Assembly: GCF_009664975.1 (NCBI RefSeq)
Contig: NZ_WJXB01000001.1
Coordinates: forward strand, 806,001 to 870,000
DNA length: 64,000 nucleotides
Origin: Paenibacillus monticola
GTDB taxonomy: Bacteria; Bacillota; Bacilli; Paenibacillales; Paenibacillaceae
Direction of reading: 5' to 3'
Below, piece by piece: positions 27,863 to 36,701 of the stretch. Made by a program: the position numbers and the translations under genes. Numbering within the stretch: the first letter of the stretch is position 1; the number at the start of each line of letters is the position of its first letter. The notes under the pieces are model-generated. The model was not told the origin of the DNA. It saw only the letters and a program-made list of their open reading frames with translations, and did no database searches.

Positions 27863-30280
27863 GTGAAACTAGAGCAGGTACATTCCGGTGCGGATGGCGT
27901 CAGGCTGGAGACAACAGAAGGAATTATGCATATCGCTTTTTGCACGCCGGGAATTGCCAGAATTCGATATACCTTGAATTCGGAGCTGAGCGGGAAAGCG
28001 AGTCTTGTGGTAGTGAGCCGCCCGGTTGCAGAGGACATTCTATGGACTGTCGTGGACCAGCCCGGCCATCTGGAAATTTCAACAGCACTCCTTACGATTC
28101 AGGTGGACAAATTGACCTGTGCATTCAGTTATAGGGATGCGGAGGGCAAGCTGCTTACAAAGGAGCCGTCCAGAGGCGGCAAAACGCTGGAGCGGACAGA
28201 GGTATATCATACGGTCTTCGATGTTTCGGCGGATAAGGTTGAAATCGGTCAGGGGGCAGATGGCCTGCGTGCAAGAGCGGAAGCGATAAACCGCAAGCTC
28301 GACAGACAAGCCTATCATACGAAGCTGGAATTCGAATGGCAGGTGGACGAGGCCTTGTACGGACTTGGCTCACATGAAGAAGGAATGATGAATCTTCGGG
28401 GACGGCATCAATATTTGTACCAGCAAAATATGAAAGCGGTTGTCCCGGTTCTTGTATCTACACGCGGCTACGGGATTTTGGTAGACTCCTATTCGTACAT
28501 GACCTTCCATGACGATGCATTCGGTTCATATCTCTGGACGGATGTGGATGAAGAAATGGATTACTATTTTATTTACGGGCCGGAGTTCGATCAGATCATA
28601 ACCGGGATACGTCATCTGACTGGAGAAGCGCCGATGCTTCCAAAGTGGTCTTACGGATATGTACAATCCAAGGAACGGTACATTTCCCAGGAGGAATTGA
28701 TTGCCACCGTGCAAGAGTATCGTGACCGCGCGCTTCCCCTCGATTGCATCGTCCTGGATTGGCAGTCGTGGACAGGGAATTTGTGGGGACAAAAGACATT
28801 TGATCCCGATCGTTTCCCAGACCCCTCGCAAATGATGCAAAGCTTGCATGCCTTGAATGCAAAGCTCATGGTATCCATATGGCCGATTATGGGCGCCGGT
28901 GGTGATAACCACCAGGAGATGAGCGAGCGAGGCTTCCTGCTCGGCAATCAGGCCACCTATGACACCTTCCGGGAGGAAGCGCGAGAGTTGTATTGGAATC
29001 AGGCCAATACCGGACTGTTCTCCCATGGGATTGATGCCTGGTGGTGCGACTGCACCGAGCCGTTCGAAGCTGACTGGAAAGGAGCGGTAAAGCCGGAGCC
29101 CGAGCAGCGCATGCTGATTAACACGGCTGAATCCAAGCGTTATCTTGATCCGGGTGTTATCAATGCCTATTCGCTGCAGCATTCCAAAGGCATTTATGAA
29201 GGCCAGCGTTCGACGTCTGCCGACAAACGGGTCGTGAATCTGACGCGCTCCGCTTTTGCCGGGCAGCACCGTTACGGCACGATTACATGGTCAGGAGATA
29301 TAGCAGCCAATTGGGAGACGCTGAGGAAGCAGATAGCAGACGGTCTTAACTTTTGCGTAACGGGTTCCCCTTACTGGACACTGGATATCGGCGCCTTCTT
29401 CGTACGCAATCACAAGGAGCAATGGTTCTGGAACGGGGATTATGATGAAGGTGTCGCCGATTTCGGGTATCGCGAGCTGTATGTCCGCTGGTTCCAGCTA
29501 GGGGCCTTTCTGCCTATGTTCCGTTCCCACGGAACAGATACGCCAAGAGAGGTATGGCGATTCGGCGAAGAGGGCGAGATGATCTACGATACGCTGGTGA
29601 AATATCTGAAGCTCCGGTACAGGCTGATGCCATACATCTACTCTCTGGCCGGGGCCGTCGCACATCGCAGCTATACGATGCTTCGCGCGCTGGCCTTTGA
29701 TTACCGGGAAGATGTGCGGGTCCATCCTATTGACGATCAGTTCATGTTCGGTCCAGCCTTCCTGGTTGCCCCCGTCACAACTGCGATGTATTACGGTCCC
29801 GGCTCCCGCGAGCTTCAGGGGTTCAACAAGCAGCGCAGTGTCTACCTGCCGGCCGGTGAATGGTACGATTACTGGAGCGATGAACGGATCGGGGGCGGCT
29901 TGATGATTGAAGCAAAGGCCGATTTGGAGACGCTTCCGCTATTTGTCCGTGCTGGTTCCATTGTTCCGGTTGGCCCGGAGATTCAATATGCGGATGAACA
30001 GCCGGAAGCAGTGATTGGCATAAAGGTATATTCCGGCATGGATGCTTCATTTACACTGTATGAAGATGAAGGGGATAGCTATAATTACGAGAACGGCTCG
30101 TACTCCATGATTGAGATGAAGTGGTGTGAAGCAGATCGTATCTTGACAATAGGGAAGCGGGTAGGGAGTTATACAGGTATGCAGGCGGTGAGGCAATTTG
30201 CTGTAGAAATCGCCGCTCATGCTGGCCGGTTCCTCGTTTCTTATCAGGGTGACCCCGTAGCTGTCAGAGTAGAAAGCTGA
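27863..30280 (+). CDS. GH31 alpha-xylosidase-like glycosidase
   Basis: 805 residues, no signal peptide. An N-terminal beta domain (about 1-250) precedes the TIM barrel (255-620) and C-terminal beta domains. Nucleophile is Asp396 in DAWWCDCTEP and acid/base is Asp479 in TWSGDIAANW. The barrel entrance reads YGYVQSKERY and LDCIVLDWQSW, which fits the alpha-xylosidase branch of GH31 better than alpha-glucosidases (family knowledge). It would remove xylose from the non-reducing end of xyloglucan oligosaccharides. The start is GTG 27863 with GGAAGGG upstream. The GH95 gene follows after 53 nt, which supports a role in fucosylated xyloglucan breakdown. Confidence 0.9.
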   Translation: MKLEQVHSGADGVRLETTEGIMHIAFCTPGIARIRYTLNSELSGKASLVVVSRPVAEDILWTVVDQPGHLEISTALLTIQVDKLTCAFSYRDAEGKLLTKEPSRGGKTLERTEVYHTVFDVSADKVEIGQGADGLRARAEAINRKLDRQAYHTKLEFEWQVDEALYGLGSHEEGMMNLRGRHQYLYQQNMKAVVPVLVSTRGYGILVDSYSYMTFHDDAFGSYLWTDVDEEMDYYFIYGPEFDQIITGIRHLTGEAPMLPKWSYGYVQSKERYISQEELIATVQEYRDRALPLDCIVLDWQSWTGNLWGQKTFDPDRFPDPSQMMQSLHALNAKLMVSIWPIMGAGGDNHQEMSERGFLLGNQATYDTFREEARELYWNQANTGLFSHGIDAWWCDCTEPFEADWKGAVKPEPEQRMLINTAESKRYLDPGVINAYSLQHSKGIYEGQRSTSADKRVVNLTRSAFAGQHRYGTITWSGDIAANWETLRKQIADGLNFCVTGSPYWTLDIGAFFVRNHKEQWFWNGDYDEGVADFGYRELYVRWFQLGAFLPMFRSHGTDTPREVWRFGEEGEMIYDTLVKYLKLRYRLMPYIYSLAGAVAHRSYTMLRALAFDYREDVRVHPIDDQFMFGPAFLVAPVTTAMYYGPGSRELQGFNKQRSVYLPAGEWYDYWSDERIGGGLMIEAKADLETLPLFVRAGSIVPVGPEIQYADEQPEAVIGIKVYSGMDASFTLYEDEGDSYNYENGSYSMIEMKWCEADRILTIGKRVGSYTGMQAVRQFAVEIAAHAGRFLVSYQGDPVAVRVES

Positions 30281-30333
30281 TGGACGATCCCGGCGCGAAG
30301 CTATATTATGCTTAATGAAGGAGCGAAGCAATC

Positions 30334-32580
30334 ATGACAAGTATGGAACACGCGCAGCGGTTATGGTACAGCCAACCGGCGGGGGAATGGAACGAGGCTT
30401 TGCCGATTGGAAATGGGCGGCTCGGTGCTATGATTTTTGGCGGTACGGCCGAGGAGAAGCTGCAGCTTAATGAGGATTCTGTATGGTACGGCGGTCCACG
30501 TGACCGCAACAACGAAGATGCACTGCCTCATTTGCCTAAGCTCCGCAGACTGATTCTCGAGGGAAAGCTGCGGGACGCTGAGGAACTGGCAGCGATGTCG
30601 ATGGCGGGACTGCCTGAAGCTCAGCGGCATTATCTGCCGCTGGGTGAATTGCTGCTAGCATTTGGCGGCCACGAGCAGCATTCCGAGGACTACAGGAGAG
30701 AGCTTGATTTGGAGTGCGGCGTCTCCCGGATCAGCTATGTGATCGGTGAGGTCCGGTATACCCGCGAGATGTTTGCAAGCTTCCCGGATCAGGCCATAGT
30801 ACTCCGGATTACCTCAGACCATAAGAACGGGGTTTCCCTGAAGGCGAGGTTTAATCGCCACAACTGGAGATACCTGGAGAAAACAGAGAAGTGGGAGAAC
30901 AGCGGACTGGTGATGAGCGGAGATTGCGGCGGCCACGGGGGCAGCTCCTTTGCTGCTGTCTTGAAGGCAGTTACGGAAGATGGCATCTGCCGCACCGTCG
31001 GCGAGTATTTGCTTGTAGATGGGGCAAGCTCGGTTACGCTGCTGCTTGCCGCAGGAACCACGTTCCGCCATCCCGATCCGCAGCTTTATGCCAAAAGACA
31101 CCTGGAAGAGCTGAGCCAGGTTCCTTATGAAGAGCTATTGGCCCGGCATATCGCAGATTATCGCAGACTGTATGGGCGGGTTACGCTGACACTGCCGGAG
31201 AACCCGCACCAGAGCGTGCTGCCGACCGACGAGCGGCTGAAGCGGGTTCAGATGGGGGAGGAGGATAACGGTCTGATAGCGACGTATTTCCAGTATGGCC
31301 GCTATTTGCTTATCTCTTCCAGCCGCCCCGGCTCCTTGCCTGCAAATCTGCAGGGCATCTGGAATGACAGCTTCACCCCGGCCTGGGACAGCAAATTCAC
31401 GATCAACATCAATGCGCAAATGAACTACTGGCCTGCAGAAATCTGCAATCTGGCTGAATGCCATGAGCCGCTGTTCGATTTGATCGAGCGGATGCGGGAG
31501 CCGGGGCGGGTCACAGCCAGGGTCATGTACGACTGCGGAGGATTTACGGCGCATCACAATACGGATATCTGGGCAGATACAGCTCCGCAGGATACCTGCC
31601 TGTCGGCTTCCTTCTGGCCGCTGGGAGCTGCATGGCTGTGCCTGCATCTATGGGAGCATTACCGGTTTAGCCAGGATCGTAATTTTCTGGCGCAGGTGTA
31701 TGAGACAATGAAGGAAGCTTCCAGATTCCTGCTTGATTATTTGGTGGAAGACGAAGAAGGCCAGCTGATTACCTGCCCATCCGTCTCCCCTGAGAACACC
31801 TATAAGCTGCCGGGCGGCGAATCGGGTGTGCTCTGCGCCGGGGCTTCAATGGATTTTCAGATTATTGAAGCCCTGTTTAGGGCCTGCATTCGCAGTGCGG
31901 AGATTATCGGCAGGGACGAGGCGTTCCGCGAAGAACTCGCCGCCGCGCTCGCACGCCTGCCCCAACCGCAAATCGGGAAATACGGCCAGATTCAGGAATG
32001 GATGGAGGATTATGAAGAGGTCGAGCCGGGGCATCGCCACATCTCCCATCTGTTTGCGCTCTACCCCGGCGACGCCTTCACCGTGGAGCATACGCCGGAA
32101 CTGGCTGAAGCCGCCCGGACGACGCTGGAACGCAGATTGTCCAGCGGCGGGGGCCACACCGGCTGGAGCCGGGCCTGGATCATTAACTTTTGGGCTAGGT
32201 TGAAGGATGAGGGCAAGGCTTATGCGAACGTCCGCGCTTTATTGGAGCACTCTACGCTGCCCAATCTGTTCGACAACCATCCTCCATTTCAGATTGACGG
32301 GAATTTTGGAGGAACGGCGGGGATTGCCGAGATGCTGCTCCAGAGCCACGCCGAGGGAATCAAGTTGCTGCCCGCACTGCCACAAAGCTGGAGCACGGGG
32401 AGTGTCAAGGGCCTGCGGGCGAGGGGAGGGTATACCCTCGATTTTGCCTGGGCGGAGGGACTTATTACTGAAGCGGTTGTGACTTGCACGGTTTCCGGTT
32501 CTTGCCAACTGGGAGGTCCCGGTCTTGATTCCGTTTCGTTCAACGGAGAAGCCGGAAGCTCCTATACATTTACCCGTTAA
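30334..32580 (+). CDS. GH95 alpha-L-fucosidase (or alpha-L-galactosidase)
   Basis: 748-residue inverting enzyme, no signal peptide. Domain order is the N-terminal beta-sandwich ([20 protein letters not shown]), a linker, the (alpha/alpha)6 barrel and a C-terminal beta domain. Catalytic-site landmarks are the Asn pair in [13 protein letters not shown], Glu487 in [12 protein letters not shown] and Asp655 in FQIDGNFGG. These correspond to the acid and supporting residues known in Bifidobacterium AfcA. It likely removes alpha-1,2-linked fucose from xyloglucan side chains; some GH95 members prefer L-galactose. ATG 30334 follows GAAGGAG. It is in an operon with the GH31 gene. A decayed relative is at 13850. 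Confidence 0.93.
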   Translation: MTSMEHAQRLWYSQPAGEWNEALPIGNGRLGAMIFGGTAEEKLQLNEDSVWYGGPRDRNNEDALPHLPKLRRLILEGKLRDAEELAAMSMAGLPEAQRHYLPLGELLLAFGGHEQHSEDYRRELDLECGVSRISYVIGEVRYTREMFASFPDQAIVLRITSDHKNGVSLKARFNRHNWRYLEKTEKWENSGLVMSGDCGGHGGSSFAAVLKAVTEDGICRTVGEYLLVDGASSVTLLLAAGTTFRHPDPQLYAKRHLEELSQVPYEELLARHIADYRRLYGRVTLTLPENPHQSVLPTDERLKRVQMGEEDNGLIATYFQYGRYLLISSSRPGSLPANLQGIWNDSFTPAWDSKFTININAQMNYWPAEICNLAECHEPLFDLIERMREPGRVTARVMYDCGGFTAHHNTDIWADTAPQDTCLSASFWPLGAAWLCLHLWEHYRFSQDRNFLAQVYETMKEASRFLLDYLVEDEEGQLITCPSVSPENTYKLPGGESGVLCAGASMDFQIIEALFRACIRSAEIIGRDEAFREELAAALARLPQPQIGKYGQIQEWMEDYEEVEPGHRHISHLFALYPGDAFTVEHTPELAEAARTTLERRLSSGGGHTGWSRAWIINFWARLKDEGKAYANVRALLEHSTLPNLFDNHPPFQIDGNFGGTAGIAEMLLQSHAEGIKLLPALPQSWSTGSVKGLRARGGYTLDFAWAEGLITEAVVTCTVSGSCQLGGPGLDSVSFNGEAGSSYTFTR

Positions 32581-32631
32581 AGAGTGAACTGGAAGGTGCC
32601 CAATTGTCCATTCAATAAGATTGTACTGGCA

Positions 32632-32661
32632 GGGGCTGGCGTATTGACGCTAGCCCTTTTT
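32632..32661 (+). terminator. Rho-independent terminator after GH95
   Basis: Arms GGGCTGGCGT (32633-32642) and ACGCTAGCCC (32647-32656), pairing with one G-T wobble, are followed by TTTTT. It ends the GH31-GH95 operon. Confidence 0.85.
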
Positions 32662-32746
32662 CGCCGGGTATTATTCACTTCTGTTCATTTTCTGTAATCC
32701 GGTATGGATAAGCCTTGAACGTAAGTAAGTCTATGGGATATACCAA

Positions 32747-32762
32747 TAGAAAGCGTTTTCTT
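32747..32762 (+). promoter_or_regulatory. Upstream cre-like site of importer operon
   Basis: TAGAAAGCGTTTTCTT matches the cre consensus with one mismatch and has a palindromic GAAAGCGTTTTC core. It lies 56 nt upstream of a second, perfect cre. Confidence 0.55.
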
Positions 32763-32802
32763 TATATCGTATTTTATGGGGGAAAGACCTATACTTTGTG
32801 AA

Positions 32803-32830
32803 TTGTAAGCGTATTCTTGAAAGATATAAT
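32803..32830 (+). promoter_or_regulatory. Promoter overlapped by a perfect cre site
   Basis: TTGTAA (32803-32808) and TATAAT (32825-32830) are separated by 16 bp and form a good sigma-A promoter for the binding-protein gene at 32894. TTGTAAGCGTATTCTT (32803-32818) matches the cre consensus at all 16 positions and covers the -35 element, so CcpA binding should block RNA polymerase. Confidence 0.65.
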
Positions 32831-32893
32831 TAAATTGTCACTAGTTGATTGAACAAACGAAGTGATTAGCCAAAAAAGGGGAGGCATAATAAA

Positions 32894-34561
32894 ATGCATA
32901 AAACGGTAAAACGTTCCGCCCGAGCGCTGGCGGTCGGTGTATTCACACTTGCACTGGCTTTGTCAGGCTGCAGCTCGAACAATTCAAACGGCAATTCAGC
33001 AAATGGGACAACGGCTAGTCCAGCAGCAAATGGAGACGACAAAGCTCCGGTAACATTCTCGGTATTTATGTCAGGTCCCGGGCAGCAGCCTACGGCCGAC
33101 AACAAGATTCTCAAACTGATGAAAGAAGAAACCGGCGTCAGCTTCAATATGGAATTTCTGGTGGGTGATCTGCAACAGAAGCTGGGCGTAATGATTGCCT
33201 CTGAAGACTACCCGGACATCATGTCGGGTGATGACAAATTAATCAATGCCAAAGCTTACATTCCGCTTGAGGATCTGATTGAGCAGTATGCGCCTAACCT
33301 GAAGAAGCACTATGCCGCTGTCTGGAATCAGATCAAGGATGAGAACGACGGCCACATCTACGTTCTCCCAAGCTATGGCGTATATCAAGGTACAATCACT
33401 GAACCGACTTACCAGGGACCAGGCTTCTGGCTTCAGAAAGCCGTTCTTGAGGAAATGGGATATCCGACACCGAAGACTCTGGATGAGTATTTCGATATCA
33501 TAGCCAAATATAAAGAAAAGCACCCGGATATGATCGGGTTTGAATCGCTCAACTTCGACTGGCGTGTATTCCCGCTTCAGAATGCCCCTGAGCACTTGGC
33601 GGGACATCCGAATGATGGGGCCGTTATTGTAGACAACAACATCGCGCAAATTTTTGCCGACAAGGACATCTCCAAGACTTATTACAAGAAGCTTAATGAA
33701 ATAAATGCTCAAGGTCTGATGGATAAAGAAGCCTTCGTACAGAACTATGACCAGTACCTGGCCAAAGTCGCAAGCGGCAAGGTTATCGGTATGTTTGACC
33801 AGCACTGGAACTTCCAGGATGGCGAAACATCCCTGATCTCCCAAGGAAAAATTGAAAATACGTATATCGGATTCCCTCTGCTCTATGATGGCGCTGAGGA
33901 ATGGTATCGTGACCGCGGAGCGGTCGGAACCAACCGCGGATTCGGGATTTCAATCAATGCCAAGGACCCAGTACGGATTATCAAATTCTGGGATCAGATG
34001 ATTACAGAAGATTGGCAGAAAACCATCCAATGGGGAATCAAAGGCGAAGACTATGAAGTGAATGCAGACGGTTCATTCTACCGGACGCCGGAACAACGGG
34101 CGAACGCAGATCAGACAAGCTGGCAGGTGGCTAATAAAATCACAACCATGCATGGATATATGCCGAAAATTCAAGGTACCTACAGCGACGGGAATGCAGG
34201 AGATCCCGGAACGCAGCCGCAGGAATTCTTCGATAGTCTGAAGCCTTACGATCAGAAAATCCTGAAGGCGTACAACAAGAAATCATGGTCTGAATTCTTC
34301 AAGGAACCGAAAGAGAATAATATCTACTTCCCGGCCTATTCCATCGTTCTTAAGGACGGTTCGGCAGCCCAGCTTGCTCAGTCCAAGCTGAATGACCTTC
34401 AAGTCAAATTTTTGCCGAAGTCCATTATGGCCAGTCCAGCTGAATTCGAAGATGTCTGGACCGATTATGTTAACCAGATCCATAAGCTGGATATCAAGGC
34501 ATATGAAGATCGGATAAATGAAGGTATCCAGCAGCGCATCGAACAGTGGAGCGTGAAGTAA
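32894..34561 (+). CDS. Extracellular solute-binding lipoprotein, LplA type
   Basis: 555-residue sugar receptor. The signal peptide ends in lipobox LALSGC with Cys26 as the lipidated residue, then an Asn/Ser-rich linker. The binding fold begins near residue 50 (VTFSVFMSGPGQQPTADNK) with the family pattern KLGVMIASEDYPDIMSGDDK. ATG 32894 follows GGGGAGG. It is first in an operon with two permeases and then a response regulator-kinase-response regulator cluster. A hairpin after its stop probably keeps binding-protein mRNA more abundant than permease mRNA. Ligand unknown; the adjacent GH10 and GH43 genes point to xylo- or arabinoxylo-oligosaccharides (inference). Confidence 0.94.
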   Translation: MHKTVKRSARALAVGVFTLALALSGCSSNNSNGNSANGTTASPAANGDDKAPVTFSVFMSGPGQQPTADNKILKLMKEETGVSFNMEFLVGDLQQKLGVMIASEDYPDIMSGDDKLINAKAYIPLEDLIEQYAPNLKKHYAAVWNQIKDENDGHIYVLPSYGVYQGTITEPTYQGPGFWLQKAVLEEMGYPTPKTLDEYFDIIAKYKEKHPDMIGFESLNFDWRVFPLQNAPEHLAGHPNDGAVIVDNNIAQIFADKDISKTYYKKLNEINAQGLMDKEAFVQNYDQYLAKVASGKVIGMFDQHWNFQDGETSLISQGKIENTYIGFPLLYDGAEEWYRDRGAVGTNRGFGISINAKDPVRIIKFWDQMITEDWQKTIQWGIKGEDYEVNADGSFYRTPEQRANADQTSWQVANKITTMHGYMPKIQGTYSDGNAGDPGTQPQEFFDSLKPYDQKILKAYNKKSWSEFFKEPKENNIYFPAYSIVLKDGSAAQLAQSKLNDLQVKFLPKSIMASPAEFEDVWTDYVNQIHKLDIKAYEDRINEGIQQRIEQWSVK

Positions 34562-34582
34562 GCGGAATTAAGGCTGTAACAG

Positions 34583-34606
34583 GAGCGGGAAATGAACTTC
34601 CCGCTC
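34583..34606 (+). terminator. Hairpin between binding-protein and permease genes
   Basis: Perfect 9-bp arms GAGCGGGAA (34583-34591) and TTCCCGCTC (34598-34606), followed by TTC and no long T-run. It is probably a partial terminator or mRNA 3'-end protector that sets receptor-to-permease ratio. Confidence 0.55.
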
Positions 34607-34658
34607 TTCATAAATAGGGATAGTATGGAGAGAATGATTTTACAGGAGGGAACACTAC

Positions 34659-35645
34659 ATGTCTGATGCCGTACTGGACAAACAGGTCAAAAAACAGAAG
34701 CCTAGAAAAAGCAGAGTCGATCCGGAAATCGGTGTGAGCCTTAGCTGGAAAACGCTGAAAATACAGAAGCAGCTTATTTTTATGTCTGTGCCGATTGCTA
34801 TTTATCTGATTATCTTTAACTACATTCCAATTTGGGGCTGGTTGATGGCTTTTCAGAACTATCGTCCGGCGCGTTCCTTCGGCCAGCAGGAATGGGTTGG
34901 CTTGCAGCAGTTCAAATTTCTGTTTGCGGACGAGACCTTTTTGATGGTACTGCGCAATACGGTTGCCATGAGTTTTATAAACCTTATACTTGGTACTACT
35001 ACAGCAATCGGCCTGGCTTTACTACTAAATGAGATCAAAGTTAAGTTTTTCAAACGTATTGTTCAGTCCATTTCGTATTTGCCTCACTTCTTATCCTGGG
35101 TTATCGCGGCAGGTATCGTCGCCACTTCGCTGTCGATTGATGACGGAATTGTCAATATAGTCTTAATGAAGCTTCACTTCATTAAAGAACCGATTATGTG
35201 GCTCAGTGAAGGGAAATATTTCTGGGGTATTGTCGGGGCTTCGAACGTGTGGAAAGAGGTAGGCTGGGGCACCATCATTTATCTGGCAGCCATTACCTCG
35301 ATCGATCCTTCTCTGTATGAGGCAGCGTCCATAGACGGCGCCAAGCGTTTTCAGAAAATGCGCTATGTCACTCTTCCGGGGATTAAAGCCACATTCGTTA
35401 TTTTATTGATTATGAACATTGGACATATTCTTGATGCCGGTTTTGAACTTCAATATTTGCTTGGCAACGGTCTTACTGTGGACTGGTCGCAAACCATTGA
35501 TATCTTTGTATTAAAGTATGGTATCTCTATGGGGAATTATTCTCTGGCTACGGCGGCAGGGATATTCAAAACCATCGTAAGTGTTGTGCTCGTATTCATC
35601 GCAAATTATATCGCAAAACGCCTCGGCGAAGAGCGATTAATATAG
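34659..35645 (+). CDS. Sugar ABC transporter permease, LplB type
   Basis: 328 residues. A basic N-terminal tail of about 40 residues leads into membrane segment one, then the family pattern NYIPIWGWLMAFQNY. The EAA loop is LYEAASIDGAKRFQKMRYVT near residue 222, and the C-terminus is ANYIAKRLGEERLI. About six membrane segments. ATG 34659 follows ACAGGAGGG. It pairs with the permease that starts 15 nt after its stop, and with the upstream lipoprotein. The ATPase is not encoded here. Confidence 0.94.
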   Translation: MSDAVLDKQVKKQKPRKSRVDPEIGVSLSWKTLKIQKQLIFMSVPIAIYLIIFNYIPIWGWLMAFQNYRPARSFGQQEWVGLQQFKFLFADETFLMVLRNTVAMSFINLILGTTTAIGLALLLNEIKVKFFKRIVQSISYLPHFLSWVIAAGIVATSLSIDDGIVNIVLMKLHFIKEPIMWLSEGKYFWGIVGASNVWKEVGWGTIIYLAAITSIDPSLYEAASIDGAKRFQKMRYVTLPGIKATFVILLIMNIGHILDAGFELQYLLGNGLTVDWSQTIDIFVLKYGISMGNYSLATAAGIFKTIVSVVLVFIANYIAKRLGEERLI

Positions 35646-35659
35646 AGGAGGAAGCCCAA

Positions 35660-36571
35660 ATGAAAGCTGTGACGAAAGGTTCAAGCCGTTTTGAGCCGGT
35701 TGTATTTCATACGATCAACTCGATATTTATGCTCTTTGTGGTTGCCATCACACTCTATCCATTCCTCCACACGCTTGCTGTTTCTTTAAATGACGGCAGT
35801 GACACTCTTGCCGGCGGAATTTATTTCTGGCCCCGTGACTGGACCATGGAGAACTATAGAGCTGTCTTTATTTCAGGGACGATCTACCATGCCGCTTTTA
35901 TCTCCGTGTCCCGCACGGTGCTCTCGACGGTATTCGGCGTTTTTCTGACCACCATGCTGGCATATACACTGGCACAGCAGCAATATATTTTCCGTAAAAA
36001 AATCGGCATGTTGTTCATCCTGACCATGTATTTCAATGCCGGCCTGATTCCGAACTACTTCCTTATTAAAAATTTGGGCCTGCTTCATAGCTTTATGGTC
36101 TATATCCTTCCGAGCTTGGTCGGCGCGTTCAATCTGATTATCATGCGGACGTATATCCGGTCCCTTCCAGGCAGTCTTACGGAGTCAGCGAAGATCGACG
36201 GGGCGGGAGAATTCAGAATCTTCTGGAAAATTGTCTTTCCGCTGTGTACGCCCGTGCTGGCAACCGTTGCTTTGTTCATCGCCGTAGGCGCATGGAACTC
36301 GTGGTTCGATACATTCCTGTATGCCTCCTCGGATATCAAGCTCAGCACACTGCAATATGAAATGATGAAGTTGCTTGGTTCCACCATGAGTACGAACAAC
36401 GATCCTTCCTTGCTGGCTGGCAATCAGCACAATCAGGCGCAGGCATTAGTGACACCGGCTTCCATCCGTGCAGCCATCACCATTGTTACCGCAGTGCCAA
36501 TATTGTTCGTATATCCTTTCTTGCAGAAGTACTTCGTGGTAGGATTAAACTTGGGAAGTGTTAAAGAATAA
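35660..36571 (+). CDS. Sugar ABC transporter permease, LplC/YtcP type
   Basis: 303-residue second permease. First membrane segment near residues 18-38, then the motif LAVSLNDGSDTLAGGIYFWPRDWT in the external loop, typical of YtcP. The EAA loop is LTESAKIDGAGEFRIFWKI, and the C-terminus is VVGLNLGSVKE. ATG 35660 has AGAGGAGGAAG upstream. A strong hairpin lies 37 nt after the stop, before the response regulator gene, so read-through into the regulators may be limited. Confidence 0.94.
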   Translation: MKAVTKGSSRFEPVVFHTINSIFMLFVVAITLYPFLHTLAVSLNDGSDTLAGGIYFWPRDWTMENYRAVFISGTIYHAAFISVSRTVLSTVFGVFLTTMLAYTLAQQQYIFRKKIGMLFILTMYFNAGLIPNYFLIKNLGLLHSFMVYILPSLVGAFNLIIMRTYIRSLPGSLTESAKIDGAGEFRIFWKIVFPLCTPVLATVALFIAVGAWNSWFDTFLYASSDIKLSTLQYEMMKLLGSTMSTNNDPSLLAGNQHNQAQALVTPASIRAAITIVTAVPILFVYPFLQKYFVVGLNLGSVKE

Positions 36572-36607
36572 CTGAATTTATATTATTTAAATGGATTGTA
36601 TGATATT

Positions 36608-36640
36608 GAAAACCGTTTCGGCAGCGACCGAAGCGGTTTC
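36608..36640 (+). terminator. Hairpin after the permease gene
   Basis: Arms GAAAACCGTTTCGG (36608-36621) and CCGAAGCGGTTTC (36628-36640) pair nearly perfectly around CAGCGA. No T-run follows, so it may be an attenuator. It also argues against coding use of this stretch. Confidence 0.55.
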
Positions 36641-36701
36641 TCCTGTTGGGCAAGGCTTAGCTTTCCGTAATCAAAATTTTGAAATAAAGATGGTGATGCC
36701 A

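Noticed and set aside
28526..29269. 247-codon open frame on the minus strand inside the GH31 gene
   Set aside because: It lies opposite the conserved catalytic barrel, has no ribosome site and no recognisable motif; it is a by-product of codon use on the coding strand.
36591..36701. Upstream extension of the response regulator to ATG 36591
   Set aside because: The added 37 residues cross a strong hairpin, lack a good ribosome site and are absent from the family N-terminus.
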